Below are positions 42,165 to 52,240 of a stretch of 64,000 nucleotides of DNA, piece after piece. Within the stretch, counting starts at the first letter, position 1, and every line of letters starts with the position of its first letter. Both the position numbers and the translations under genes were made by a program. The stretch is from positions 62,001 to 126,000 of the forward strand of contig NZ_CANSMR010000021.1 of NCBI RefSeq assembly GCF_947648125.1, in the 5' to 3' direction. The notes beneath the pieces are model-generated. The model was given only the letters and a program-made list of their open reading frames with translations. It ran no database searches and was not told the origin of the DNA. This stretch comes from an uncultured Bradyrhizobium sp. GTDB taxonomy: Bacteria > Pseudomonadota > Alphaproteobacteria > Rhizobiales > Xanthobacteraceae.

Positions 42165-42536
42165 TCAGGAGATCGGAGGCGCGCGCGGCTGATAGTGCAG
42201 CCGGCCGATGTCGAGCGGCGCCGCATAATTGTCGATGTGCCAGGCGAGCAGAGCGACGGCATCGGGCAATTGGAGTGGTGGCAACGCCGGCGCCGGCGTC
42301 GCCGTGCTCGTCATCGCTACGACGGCGCAGATGGCGCAGAGATCTACGGCCTGATCGGAATCAGGATTCGAACGAGGCTCGTCGCGCGAGGCGTTCTCGA
42401 TATGCGCCGCGAACGACGCTGTCGCCTGTGCCGGCGCAATGGCATGGAAATGGCCGAACGACAGCACGAACTGGACCGCCAGCGCCAAAAACGCCAGCCG
42501 AGCCCCGTGCCTGATGTTCGAACGAAACCACTTCAT
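42165..42536 (-). CDS. DUF2946-like exported/membrane protein
   Basis: A 123-residue protein. An N-terminal hydrophobic helix (ARLAFLALAVQFVLSFGHFHA) is followed by a DLCAICAVVAM cysteine pair and a C-terminal YQPRAPPIS ending. This pattern (helix, His near the helix, CxxC, RAPP tail) is that of the DUF2946 group, often found beside TonB receptors and copper or other metal genes. It precedes receptor 1 on the same strand, so the two probably act together. Metal binding by the CxxC is an inference. Confidence 0.75.
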   Translation of the reverse strand: MKWFRSNIRHGARLAFLALAVQFVLSFGHFHAIAPAQATASFAAHIENASRDEPRSNPDSDQAVDLCAICAVVAMTSTATPAPALPPLQLPDAVALLAWHIDNYAAPLDIGRLHYQPRAPPIS

Positions 42537-42633
42537 GACGACGCCATTTCCGCGTCGAGAGGTCAGAAGACCGATGGACGGCGCCTGCGACGCGGTGTCG
42601 CACAGTTTCGAAAACGTGCCGGCCTGTCAATCC

Positions 42634-42650
42634 GCATTGCCGGGCAATGC
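42634..42650. promoter_or_regulatory. 17-bp palindrome upstream of DUF2946/TonB genes
   Basis: GCATTGC-CGG-GCAATGC, a perfect dyad with 7-bp arms. It lies 98 to 114 bases before the DUF2946-like start and 47 to 63 bases after the aldehyde dehydrogenase stop. It could be an operator for the receptor genes or part of a terminator; there is no T-run to favour the latter. Confidence 0.4.
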
Positions 42651-42696
42651 GATCAATTTCCGGCCGCCCCGACGATTCTGCAACACCGCGCTCGCG

Positions 42697-44121
42697 TCAG
42701 GCTGCGTTCGCACCAAGCAATGTCTTCGGCTCGAGATAGGCCTCCAGCCCGAACGGGCCGTTCTCGCGGCCGAGGCCGGATTGCTTCATGCCGCCGAACG
42801 GCGCCAGTGGTTCATGTGGGGCGCCGTTGATCACGACGCGGCCGCTGTCGAGGCGGGCGGCGATCTGTTCCGCATGCGCCCGGTCGCCGAACACATAGGC
42901 CGAGAGGCCGTAGCTGGTGTCGTTGGCGATGGCGATGGCGTCGTCCTCGTCGCGATAGCTGAGGATCGCCAGCACCGGCCCGAAGATTTCCTCGCGCGCG
43001 ATCCGCATCTCGTTGCTGACGCCGGCGAACACCGTCGGGCGCACGAAATAGCCGGAGAGTCCCTCGGGCCGGCCTTCGCCGCCGGTAAGCAGGCGCGCGC
43101 CTTCCTCAAGACCGAGGTGGATGTAGCGCTGCACGCGCTCCCATTGCGTCTGGCTCACCATCGGTCCGACGGTGGTCGCGGGATCGCGGGGATTGCCGAC
43201 CTTGACCCGCGTCTCGATCGCGGCCTTCAGGCGCGCCTCGAACTCGGCGCGACGCCGTTCTGATACCAGCACGCGGGTGCCGGCGACGCAGGCCTGGCCC
43301 GAATTCATGAAACCGGCTTCGATGACACCAGGGATCACCGCGTCGAGATCGGCATCGTCGAGGATGATGGTCGGCGACTTGCCGCCGAGCTCGAGCGTCA
43401 CCCGCTTCAGGCTGTCGGCGCTCGCCCGCACGATCGACTTGCCGACCGCTGTCGAGCCGGTGAAGGAGATCTTGGCGATGTCGGGATGTGCCGTGATCGC
43501 GTTGCCGACGTCGGCGCCGCGGCCGTTGACGACGTTGTAGACGCCTGCGGGCAGGCCGGCCTCGTGCAACGCGCGCAGCACCACCTCGGTCTGCATCGCG
43601 CTCATCTCGCTCGGCTTGATCACCGCGGTGCAGCCCGCGGCGATCGCATAGGCGAGCTTGTTGCAGATGAAGCCGGCGTTGGAATTCCACGGCGTGATCA
43701 GCCCGACGATTCCGACCGCCGCCATCACCACGCGGGCGGTGCCGATCTCGCGCTCCAGGGAAAAGTCGGTGAGCGTGCGCGCGGCGGCAAGGAATGCGTC
43801 GGCGGCGTAGTCGGCCATCCAGCTCGATCGTGAGACCGGCGCGCCGTACTCCTCGAGCACGGCCTCGCGCAGCTCGTCGACATGCGCGCGCATCGCGGCG
43901 TGCAACGCGTGCAGCATGTTCAGCCGCTCGTCCTTGCTGGTGCGCGCCATTGCGGGCAGCGCGCGCTTCGCCGCCGCGACCGCGGCGTTGACGTCGTCGG
44001 CGTCGCCGAGCCGCACCTGGCCGATCACCGCGCCGGTCGACGGATTGTGCAGGTCGAACAGCTCGTGGCCGCGAGGCGTGACGAACTTTCCGTCGATATA
44101 GATGTGCTCGATGATGCGCAT
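42697..44121 (-). CDS. NAD(P)-dependent aldehyde dehydrogenase
   Basis: A 474-residue ALDH. The catalytic Cys lies in NSGQACVAGTR and the general-base Glu in TLELGGKSPT; the cofactor motif FTGSTAVGKSI and the C-terminal FGGMKQSGLGREN are intact. The start at 44121 (MRIIEHIYIDGKFV) has GGAGAG upstream; the frame is open for 120 further codons without similarity. Divergent to a LysR gene. Relatives act on a wide range of aliphatic and aromatic aldehydes; the substrate is not visible here. Confidence 0.95.
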   Translation of the reverse strand: MRIIEHIYIDGKFVTPRGHELFDLHNPSTGAVIGQVRLGDADDVNAAVAAAKRALPAMARTSKDERLNMLHALHAAMRAHVDELREAVLEEYGAPVSRSSWMADYAADAFLAAARTLTDFSLEREIGTARVVMAAVGIVGLITPWNSNAGFICNKLAYAIAAGCTAVIKPSEMSAMQTEVVLRALHEAGLPAGVYNVVNGRGADVGNAITAHPDIAKISFTGSTAVGKSIVRASADSLKRVTLELGGKSPTIILDDADLDAVIPGVIEAGFMNSGQACVAGTRVLVSERRRAEFEARLKAAIETRVKVGNPRDPATTVGPMVSQTQWERVQRYIHLGLEEGARLLTGGEGRPEGLSGYFVRPTVFAGVSNEMRIAREEIFGPVLAILSYRDEDDAIAIANDTSYGLSAYVFGDRAHAEQIAARLDSGRVVINGAPHEPLAPFGGMKQSGLGRENGPFGLEAYLEPKTLLGANAA

Positions 44122-44167
44122 GTGATCTCTCCGCGTTGCGATAGGGCGGAGATAGCTCTGGCGACTG

Positions 44168-44216
44168 ATCCCGATTAGTGGCATTAAAGCGGATGAATTG
44201 ATCCGGAAATCGGGAT
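44168..44216. promoter_or_regulatory. Candidate LysR operator between ALDH and LysR genes
   Basis: A perfect 9-bp inverted repeat ATCCCGATT (44168-44176) and AATCGGGAT (44208-44216), with 31 bases between, spans the 96-base divergent promoter gap and ends one base before the LysR start. Arms on two helical faces would fit a LysR tetramer, but this is inference. Confidence 0.45.
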
Positions 44217-44217
44217 A

Positions 44218-45123
44218 ATGAGCCGGGGACGACTGATCGAGCTGGAAGCGGCGGTGGCGGTCGCGCGGCGCCGCAGCTTTCGCGCGGCTGCGGCCGAGCT
44301 CGGGTTGTCCACCACGGCGCTGAGCCAGGCGATCGCTGAGCTTGAGGCGCGGCTCGGCGTCCGCCTGTTCAACCGCACCACCCGGAGCGTGTCGCCGACA
44401 CCGGCCGGGGAGCAGTTCGTCGCCGAGGTCGCGCCGGCGCTGACCGCGATCCGCGACGCATCCGACGCCGTCAACCAGCACCGCGCGACGCCGACCGGCG
44501 TGCTGCGGCTCAACACCTCGGCGGGCGCGGCGCAGCGCATCCTGCGGCCGATCGTCTTCGAATATCTCAACCGCTATCCCGAGATGTCCATCGATATCGT
44601 CACCGAAGGCAGGTTGATCGACATCGTGCGCGAAGGCTTCGATGCCGGCTTCCGCCTTGCCGAGCAGGTGCCCGCTGACATGATCTCAGTGCCGCTCGGG
44701 CGCGACGAGCGTCTCGTCATCGTGGGCGCACCCGCCTATCTCAAGGGACGCAAATTACCGCGGGTACCAACCGATCTTGCCGCGCATGACGGCATCCGCA
44801 TGCGCCTGCCCGCGGGCGCGGTGTACCGGTGGGAATTCGAGAAGGACGGCGAGCAGGTGCTGGTGGATGTTTCCGGCCGGCTGACGCTCGACGATTCCAG
44901 CCTGATCCGCGAGGCCGCGCTCGCAGGATACGGCCTCGCCTACATGTCCGAATGGGACGTCGCCGGCGATCTGCTCGAGGGGCGGCTGGTGCAGCTGCTG
45001 GCCGAGTGGACGCCGCCCTATCCGGGGATCTGCCTTTATTACCCCAGTGGCCGCCACGTGCCCGCCGGCTTGCGCGCCTTCATCGATCTGATCCAGCAGC
45101 GGCGAAGGCAGGCTGGGGGCTGA
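44218..45123 (+). CDS. LysR-family transcriptional regulator
   Basis: A 301-residue regulator. The helix-turn-helix (FRAAAAELGLSTTALSQAIAELEARLG) is followed by RLFNRTTRSVSPTPAGEQF, and the effector domain matches the CrgA-like subgroup (LRLNTSAGAAQRILRPIVFEYLNRYPEM). It starts at ATG 44218, divergent from the aldehyde dehydrogenase, which is the likely target. A hairpin separates its end from the convergent EF-Tu-like gene. Confidence 0.92.
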   Translation: MSRGRLIELEAAVAVARRRSFRAAAAELGLSTTALSQAIAELEARLGVRLFNRTTRSVSPTPAGEQFVAEVAPALTAIRDASDAVNQHRATPTGVLRLNTSAGAAQRILRPIVFEYLNRYPEMSIDIVTEGRLIDIVREGFDAGFRLAEQVPADMISVPLGRDERLVIVGAPAYLKGRKLPRVPTDLAAHDGIRMRLPAGAVYRWEFEKDGEQVLVDVSGRLTLDDSSLIREAALAGYGLAYMSEWDVAGDLLEGRLVQLLAEWTPPYPGICLYYPSGRHVPAGLRAFIDLIQQRRRQAGG

Positions 45124-45145
45124 TTGCATCGCTCCGGCCGTTGTG

Positions 45146-45178
45146 AAAATGGGGGCCCGGCTCGCGCCGCGCCCCCAT
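45146..45178. terminator. Hairpin between convergent LysR and EF-Tu-like genes
   Basis: ATGGGGGC (45149-45156) and GCCCCCAT (45171-45178) form an 8-bp stem with a 14-base loop, preceded by AAA. It lies between two convergent gene ends and would serve as an intrinsic terminator for the EF-Tu-like gene (its reverse strand ends in a T-run, TTTT) and perhaps both. Confidence 0.55.
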
Positions 45179-45181
45179 CCC

Positions 45182-46387
<1,206 letters not shown>

Positions 46388-46748
46388 GGGACACCTGTGG
46401 TGTTCGAGCTCCCGTGCTGGGTTTGCACGACTCGAGGCACCGCGAGAGCCCGTTCGGCGCCAGGAGCCGCTTCCGCTCCGGGCTGCCTTCCAATGTCAGG
46501 TGTGACGTGAGGTCAGGTCCAAAGCAGAATGGCGGCGGACGAGGGCATTAGCCCTCCCGTCATCAGCATCGATGCTCGCTGTGACTGCCGCATGTTGGAA
46601 ACCTGGATCGCTCGCTCTACAAAGGAGGCGAGTACATAAGGGGTGACCGCGCGATTGGCAAGAGGCGGGGCCGTCGCGCCGAAGCGCCGCGCTGGCGTAG
46701 CCGACGTCCGAAGGGTATAGTTCGCGCGCACAAGTGACGGTCTCCCGA
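46388..46748. other. Intergenic region between EF-Tu-like and outer-membrane-type genes
   Basis: About 360 bases in a divergent gap; it should hold both promoters. No gene, tRNA or clear regulatory motif is seen. Confidence 0.5.
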
Positions 46749-47369
46749 ATGTCGATCTTCGCAAGCAAATCTGGTCTCGCAATCATCGCCGCAGTGCTCT
46801 GTCTCGGCGCCCAGCAGGCCAACGCCCAGGCTGGACCTGTGCGCTACTGGACGCCGGGCTCGCTGTTCGGCTTCGGCGGCAGCCTGGCCGATGGTCAGAA
46901 GGCGGATACCTACGGCAACTTTCCGGGCTTTGACGCCGCCGCCCCGAAAGGCGGCGACTTCTCGTATCTGAACGGCCGTCCGGATGGCTGGTTCATCGGC
47001 GGCGAAGGCGGCCGCGTCGGCTGGAACACGCTCGGTCAATCGGCGGCATTCGGCTCGCTCGAATATCAGGGCGCGCAGGTCGGCTACAATTTCAAGGGTG
47101 TCGGTGATACGCCCGTGACGTTCTTCGCCGGCTTCGACTCGTTGAAATACAATCCCCCCGGCGCCGGCGGTCCGCTGGCGCCGTTCAGCGGCAATCCCGG
47201 CGTCAACGCCGGGTATACGGCACGTGCGGGCGTGGAGTTCCGCCCGACCTCGAATGTCACCCTGTCGTTCGGCGCCGGTTTCACCCAGCAAGGGGCGGAG
47301 CGCATGGACAGCGACATTCATTCGCAGCTGCTGCCCGGCCAGTCTCCGGTTCTGTTCGGCGGCCGCTAG
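46749..47369 (+). CDS. Putative outer-membrane beta-barrel protein
   Basis: A 206-residue exported protein. A signal peptide (SGLAIIAAVLCLGAQQANA) precedes a Gly/Phe/Tyr-rich mature part with alternating beta-strand patterns (AFGSLEYQGAQVGYNFKGVG, VTFFAGFDSLKYN, YTARAGVEFRPTSNVTLSFGAGF), as in small outer-membrane porin-like proteins of rhizobia. The ATG at 46749 is preferred to the GTG at 46734, which adds five residues; neither has a strong site. Substrate or role unknown. Confidence 0.75.
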   Translation: MSIFASKSGLAIIAAVLCLGAQQANAQAGPVRYWTPGSLFGFGGSLADGQKADTYGNFPGFDAAAPKGGDFSYLNGRPDGWFIGGEGGRVGWNTLGQSAAFGSLEYQGAQVGYNFKGVGDTPVTFFAGFDSLKYNPPGAGGPLAPFSGNPGVNAGYTARAGVEFRPTSNVTLSFGAGFTQQGAERMDSDIHSQLLPGQSPVLFGGR

Positions 47370-47493
47370 CGCGAAGCCTCCAGCCTGACGGTAGCGCGTC
47401 AGCGCAAGACCACAGCGTTGCGATCCTGATCCAACCAGAACTTCAATCAGAACCAAGAAGGCTCGAGGTCGCGAGCACAGTCAGGATCGAACC

Positions 47494-48267
47494 ATGGACA
47501 TGCAAGGCAAGATCGCACTCGTCACCGCCGCAGCGTCGGGCGCCGGCCGCGCCGGTGCGCTCATTCTCGCTCGCGAGGGCGCGGCGGTCGCGGTCGTCGA
47601 CCAGAACGAGGCCGGCGCGGAGGCGGTGGTCGGCGAGATCAAAAAGGGCGGCGGCCGCGCGCTGGCGCTGACCGGCGATCTGCGCGACGATGGCTTTTCG
47701 CGCGACATCGTCGCTGCGACCGTGAAAGAGTTCGGCGTGCTCGATTGCGTCTGGAATCATCTCGGTATTCCCGGTCCGTCCGTGATCGACGATCTGGAAG
47801 GCTGGGATCTCAGCGTCGATCTCAATTTGCGCTCGCAGCTGATCACCACCAATGCTGCGCTCGGGCAGATGACGGCGCGGCGCAAGGGCAGCATCCTGTT
47901 CACCGCATCGACCTCGGGCCTGGTCGGCTCGCCTTGGAGCCCGACCTATTCGGCGGCCAAGGCCGGCGTGATCGGCCTCGCGCGGGCGCTCGCCAAGCGT
48001 CACGCCAAGGACGGTGTGCGCGTCAATGCGATCTGTCCCGGCGCGATCGACACGCCGATGCTGCGGGTGTTCGTCAACCGGCCCGACCAGCCGGGCCACA
48101 ACGAGGCGGACCCCGAAGAATTGATCAAGGCTGCGGTGACCCGCAACCCGATGGGCCGCGCCGCGCGCCCGGAGGAGATCGCCGAGGTCGCGGTGTTCCT
48201 GCTGTCGGACAAGGCCTCGTTCGTCACCGGCATCGCGATGCCGGTCGACGGCGGGACAGTGGCGTAG
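47494..48267 (+). CDS. Short-chain dehydrogenase/reductase
   Basis: A 257-residue SDR. The cofactor loop is TAAASGAGRAG (a variant of TGxxxGxG), with an Asp-containing VVDQNEAG strand that favours NAD. The Ser of TASTSGLVGS and the YSAAK motif are intact, and the C-terminus has GIAMPVDGGTVA. It lies 124 bases after, and parallel to, the outer-membrane protein gene. Substrate unknown. Confidence 0.9.
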   Translation: MDMQGKIALVTAAASGAGRAGALILAREGAAVAVVDQNEAGAEAVVGEIKKGGGRALALTGDLRDDGFSRDIVAATVKEFGVLDCVWNHLGIPGPSVIDDLEGWDLSVDLNLRSQLITTNAALGQMTARRKGSILFTASTSGLVGSPWSPTYSAAKAGVIGLARALAKRHAKDGVRVNAICPGAIDTPMLRVFVNRPDQPGHNEADPEELIKAAVTRNPMGRAARPEEIAEVAVFLLSDKASFVTGIAMPVDGGTVA

Positions 48268-48326
48268 GGGCTCGCATCGCTCGCCAATGCCTGGACAGGT
48301 TGAATAACCTCCGCGAAGGAAGTGCG

Positions 48327-48481
48327 CTCCCTCTCCCGCTTGCGGGGGAGGGCTGGGGTGGGGGTGTTTCCGCGATCGACACTCTTTATGGGGAGAGAGC
48401 CCCCACCCGGATCGCATCTGTCGATGCGATCCGACCTAAGAGCGAGCTTCGCTCGTCTCGACCCCGCAAGCGGGAGAGGTG
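48327..48481. repeat. Intergenic repeat family B, copy 2
   Basis: A 155-bp element framed by CTCCCTCTCCCGCTTGCGGG and GACCCCGCAAGCGGGAGAGGTG, with the core CACCCGGATCGCATCTG shared with the other copies. The two ends can pair as a long stem. It separates the convergent SDR and TonB-receptor genes. Confidence 0.85.
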
Positions 48482-48528
48482 CGGCGAGTTCGCGTCGCTG
48501 GCTCGCCGCACCTTGACTTCATCGCGCC

Positions 48529-51072
48529 CTAGAACTTTGCCCTGATGCCGGCATAGGCGGCGAGCGGCATGCCGGGCACGAAGGTGCGGGGATCGCTCAG
48601 CTGCGCCATCAGATTGGGCAGGCCGCCAGCACTGGTAAAGCCGCCCGTTTGGTAGAACGCGCCGCTTAGATAGTAGTGCTGGTTGAACACATTGTTGATC
48701 AGGCCGAACACCTCGATGTTCTTCGTGACCTGGTAGGACGTGTGCAGATTGACGACCGAATAGGCCGGCACCTTCGGGCTCTGGTTGGTGTAGTCATGCA
48801 TGATCCACTGGCTGCCCACGACGTTGAGGTCGGCGCCGACCTTCCACGCATCGGTCACGTTGTAGTCGACACCGGCCTTGAAGCGGTGCGCGGGAATGCC
48901 CGGGATCTGATCACCCGGCGTGACGTTGACAAATTGCGCGCCGGCATCGTTGGTCAGGGCATTCGGATTGTTCGGCGAGGACAGCGCGATCGCGCTTCGA
49001 TAGGTTGCGTCGACATAGGTGTAGTTGGCGTAGGCATTCCAGCGATCGAGCCGATAGTCGAGCTTGGCCTCGATGCCCTGCCGCAGGGTCTGCCCGGCAT
49101 TCTGGAAGAAGCCGAAATTGTTGACGCCGAGCGGGCTCGTGACCTGGATGATGTCGTCGTCGGACAGGGTGTGGAACACGCCCAGGCCCCAGCTCAGCAT
49201 GCCGGTCCTGGCGTCGCGGCCCCAGCTGCCGCGCAGGCCGGCCTCGACGGTGTGCGACACCACCTGCTTGAGCGGCGGGTCGGCCACCAGGAAGGTGTCG
49301 ATCATGCAGGGATGGTTGGGATCGGAGCAGCCGAGCTCCAGCGGCGTCGGTGCGCGGTTGGCCTCCGAATAGCCGGCATAAGCAGTGAGGTTCGGGGTGA
49401 TCTTGAAGGTGCCGCCGATCACCGGGTTGAAGCGCTGGAAACGATTGCTGCTGTTGAGCAGGTCGTTGGTCCCGGTCTGGTCCTGCAAGTCGATCTGGGC
49501 ATAATTGAATCGTCCACCGGCAGTGACCGACAACCTGTTCGTCACGTCGAACGTGTCGGTGAGGTAGACGCCGGTATAGGTGTTGGTGGCGCGCAGGTCG
49601 ACCGGGCTGAGACCGGCGTCGGGCTGGTTGATGAAGACACCGGTGCCCGTCACGAACAGATTTTGATCGACCGTGCCGAGTTCGCTGGTCGCAGCAAACT
49701 TGGTGTTGCCATGGTCGACGCTGACGCCCATGACGACGTGGTTGTCGTGCCCGAACAGCTTGTCGGTATTGGTGAACTGGGCCGTACCGCCAAAACTGTT
49801 GGTGGCGGCCCGGTTACGATCGAGTTCGCCAAGGAAAGCGTTACCCAGCGTGTTCGGAGTCGCCGGACCGTCCGCCGGACCGAAAACCGGAAGGCCGTCG
49901 CCGATGCACAATGTCGTGGGATCGTCGCACGGCGCAACGTCGGTGCCGTTGCCGTCGACATGGGTCTGCCGGAAGCCGCGGAAATAGGCGTTGCCCTGGA
50001 AGGACCAGGTGTCCGAGAAATTATGGCTCAGCGTGGCGTTGACGAAGGCGAGCTGCAGCATCGTCGATTGTGGCCAGGTGTAGACGCTCGACCAGCGCTG
50101 GTTGAGCATCTCGACCGGCGTTGCGGCGACGTTGCCGAGCAGATTGCTGGCGCCGGTGAAATTGACGTGGAATTCGGTGTCGTCGTTGCGCGCGCCGATG
50201 TCGACATACATGCGGTTGACGTGCGAGGAATTAGCGTAGTCGCGCCATCCGCGGTCATAGGCGGATTCGAACGCGGCATAGGCCGAGATATTGTCCTTCT
50301 GGCCGCCGGCCTGCACGCTGCCCTGCACGCGCCCAAAGGAGCCGCCGAACACTTCACCTTCGACGCCCTGATAGGTGAAGCCGTTCTTCATCTGGATGCT
50401 GAGCGCACCGCCGATCGCGTTGAGGCCGAACACGGGGTTGTTCGGAACCAGCGACACCCGGTCGATGGCCTTTTCCGGGATGAAATCCCAGTTGACCACG
50501 TCGCCCCAGGATTCGTTGATGCGGACGCCGTTCTGATAGACCGCGATGCCCTGCGGCGTTCCCTGAACCGGCGAGGCGACGAAGCCGCGGTAGTCGAGAT
50601 TGCGCTGGAACGGATTGCCGGTCTGGTCGGTCAGCGTGACGCCGGGCAGCTTGCGGTTCACCGAGTCGAGAAAGTTGGTCGAATAGTTGCGGCTGAAATC
50701 TGCCGAGGTCAGCACCTCGGTGTTGGACGGGATCTTGTCGCGATCAAGCAGGCTTGAATCGCGCTCGGAGGGGCCCGGGACCCCGGTTCCGCCCTCGGGC
50801 GCCGCCGCGGTTTGCGCCGGCGCGGCCCGTGTTCGGGCGGTGCGCGAGGTCCGCACCACCGGCCGGGAGGCGGGCTTGATGCTGCGCGTACCCGAAAGCG
50901 GCGAGGGGGCAATCACCGTGACCGGCGGCAGTTCGGTCGGGGCGGGGGTCTGGGCTTGCACCATCGTCAGCGGCGCCGCGGCTCCGATGGTGGTGAGCAT
51001 GGCCGCAGCGCCGCGCGTCGTGACCGAACCAGACCAAAACCGTGTTGCCGCACGCAACAACGCACCAGCCAT
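48529..51072 (-). CDS. TonB-dependent outer-membrane receptor 2
   Basis: An 847-residue receptor. A signal peptide is followed by a Pro/Thr/Arg/Ala-rich segment of about 70 residues with LPPVTVIAPSP as TonB box-like sequence. The plug contains NTEVLTSADFSRNYSTNFLDSVNRKLPGV and GVRINESWGDVVNWDFIPEKAIDRV. The barrel ends in the aromatic AAYAGIRAKF. A GTG three codons earlier (51081) is an alternative start. It lies directly downstream of aromatic-degradation genes on the same strand, which suggests (but does not show) uptake of a lignin-derived aromatic compound. Confidence 0.9.
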   Translation of the reverse strand: MAGALLRAATRFWSGSVTTRGAAAMLTTIGAAAPLTMVQAQTPAPTELPPVTVIAPSPLSGTRSIKPASRPVVRTSRTARTRAAPAQTAAAPEGGTGVPGPSERDSSLLDRDKIPSNTEVLTSADFSRNYSTNFLDSVNRKLPGVTLTDQTGNPFQRNLDYRGFVASPVQGTPQGIAVYQNGVRINESWGDVVNWDFIPEKAIDRVSLVPNNPVFGLNAIGGALSIQMKNGFTYQGVEGEVFGGSFGRVQGSVQAGGQKDNISAYAAFESAYDRGWRDYANSSHVNRMYVDIGARNDDTEFHVNFTGASNLLGNVAATPVEMLNQRWSSVYTWPQSTMLQLAFVNATLSHNFSDTWSFQGNAYFRGFRQTHVDGNGTDVAPCDDPTTLCIGDGLPVFGPADGPATPNTLGNAFLGELDRNRAATNSFGGTAQFTNTDKLFGHDNHVVMGVSVDHGNTKFAATSELGTVDQNLFVTGTGVFINQPDAGLSPVDLRATNTYTGVYLTDTFDVTNRLSVTAGGRFNYAQIDLQDQTGTNDLLNSSNRFQRFNPVIGGTFKITPNLTAYAGYSEANRAPTPLELGCSDPNHPCMIDTFLVADPPLKQVVSHTVEAGLRGSWGRDARTGMLSWGLGVFHTLSDDDIIQVTSPLGVNNFGFFQNAGQTLRQGIEAKLDYRLDRWNAYANYTYVDATYRSAIALSSPNNPNALTNDAGAQFVNVTPGDQIPGIPAHRFKAGVDYNVTDAWKVGADLNVVGSQWIMHDYTNQSPKVPAYSVVNLHTSYQVTKNIEVFGLINNVFNQHYYLSGAFYQTGGFTSAGGLPNLMAQLSDPRTFVPGMPLAAYAGIRAKF

Positions 51073-51198
51073 AACGCCCACCCTGTTGTCCCGGTTCGGC
51101 TTTTATCCCCGACGAACCTTGGCTTCGAGACTGCGGGAGCACTTTAGCTTTGGCAAACAAGATGTGTCCCGGAGGTCCGGGATTCTTTTCCATCTGGA

Positions 51199-51217
51199 AT
51201 CGGGAAAAATTCCCGAT
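51199..51217. promoter_or_regulatory. Palindrome upstream of TonB receptor 2
   Basis: ATCGGGA-AAAAT-TCCCGAT, a perfect dyad with 7-bp arms. It is 127 to 145 bases before the receptor start and about 110 bases after the preceding gene's stop. It may be an operator or a terminator stem; there is a run of A/T in the loop rather than after the stem, so an operator is slightly favoured. Confidence 0.4.
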
Positions 51218-51326
51218 GCCGGTGAACGGACGCGCCAACCGTTCGCGCGGCGGCGATTTTCGCCGGTTTTGCGGAGACTTATGCCCAAGAGGCAGGCATT
51301 CCGCCTCTTGGGGCAGCGGCGGTGGG

Positions 51327-52001
51327 TCAGTCCTTGAACTCACAGCCGAGGCGCTGCAAGGCCTCATCGACCCAGCGGCGGTCGCTGGTGCCGGCGAGGA
51401 TCTGCTGGATGGCCTTTTCCTCGGTCGCCTTCTTGGCCTCGGTCAGCTTGCAGACGGCTTCGGCGTCGTCATGCGGCACGCAGAGCACGCCATCGTCGTC
51501 GGCCACGATGAGATCGCCGGGCTCGACGATCATGCCGTCGATCGAGATGGCGCAATTGATCTCGCCCGGGCCGTCCTTGTAGGGGCCGCGATGGGCGACG
51601 CCGGCGGCGAACACCGGGAACGATCCGGCGCGGATCGCGCCGGCATCGCGGATCGAGCCGTCGATCACAAAACCCGCGACGCCCTTCTTCTCCGCCAGCG
51701 TCGACATGATCTCGCCGATGATGGCGTTGACCAGGACGCCGCCGGCATCGACCACGATGACGTCGCCCGGCTGGGCCAGGTCGATCGCCTTGTGCACCAT
51801 CAGATTGTCGCCGGGCCGGGTCTTCACGGTCAGCGCCGGGCCGCCGAGCCAGCCGCCGGCATGCATCGGCCGCAGCCGGTTGGTGCCCGCGATCCGCGAC
51901 ATCACATCGCTGATATTGGCGACCGGCAGCGTGCGGTAGCGCGCGACGAGGTCGGGCGAGACTTTCCGCTTCGCCTTGTGAATTGCAAATCCTATGGCCA
52001 T
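51327..52001 (-). CDS. ligK: RraA-like aldolase (4-carboxy-4-hydroxy-2-oxoadipate aldolase type)
   Basis: A 224-residue protein of the RraA/HMG-CHA aldolase family. It shows the family core DGSIRDAGAIRAGSFPVFAAG and GDLIVADDDGVLCVP. In aromatic pathways this enzyme splits 4-carboxy-4-hydroxy-2-oxoadipate to pyruvate and oxaloacetate. The next gene encodes an oxalomesaconate-hydratase-like protein, the step just before, which is why the aldolase role is preferred to RNase-E regulator RraA. The start at 52001 (MAIGFAIHKAKRKVS) has GGAG; the longer frame runs into a dispersed repeat. Confidence 0.82.
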   Translation of the reverse strand: MAIGFAIHKAKRKVSPDLVARYRTLPVANISDVMSRIAGTNRLRPMHAGGWLGGPALTVKTRPGDNLMVHKAIDLAQPGDVIVVDAGGVLVNAIIGEIMSTLAEKKGVAGFVIDGSIRDAGAIRAGSFPVFAAGVAHRGPYKDGPGEINCAISIDGMIVEPGDLIVADDDGVLCVPHDDAEAVCKLTEAKKATEEKAIQQILAGTSDRRWVDEALQRLGCEFKD

Positions 52002-52082
52002 CGGTGTTCTCCGGAGTTTGTGTTGCGCGTGATTGCTTGGAGCACGGTTGAATTGGGTCGCATGGTGGCCGCGCAGGAGGTG

Positions 52083-52205
52083 CGCTCCCTCTCCCGCTCG
52101 CGGGGGAGGGCCGGGGTGGGGGCTCTCTCCACGAGTCACCCAGTGGAGAGAACCCCCACCCGCATCGCATTTGCGATGCGACCTCCCCCGCAAGCGGGAG
52201 AGGTG
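52083..52205. repeat. Intergenic repeat family B, copy 3
   Basis: A 123-bp element framed by CTCCCTCTCCCGCTCGCGGG and CCCCCGCAAGCGGGAGAGGTG, with core CACCCGCATCGCATTTGCGATGCG similar to copies at 20207-20338 and 48327-48481. It sits between the aldolase and hydratase genes, within a likely operon. Confidence 0.85.
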
Positions 52206-52240
52206 AAGCAGGCTCGTGGCCCGATCGGTTCCATCATCGT

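Noticed and set aside
46388-46748. tRNA genes beside the EF-Tu-like gene, as in some tuf operons
   Set aside because: No cloverleaf could be found on either strand.
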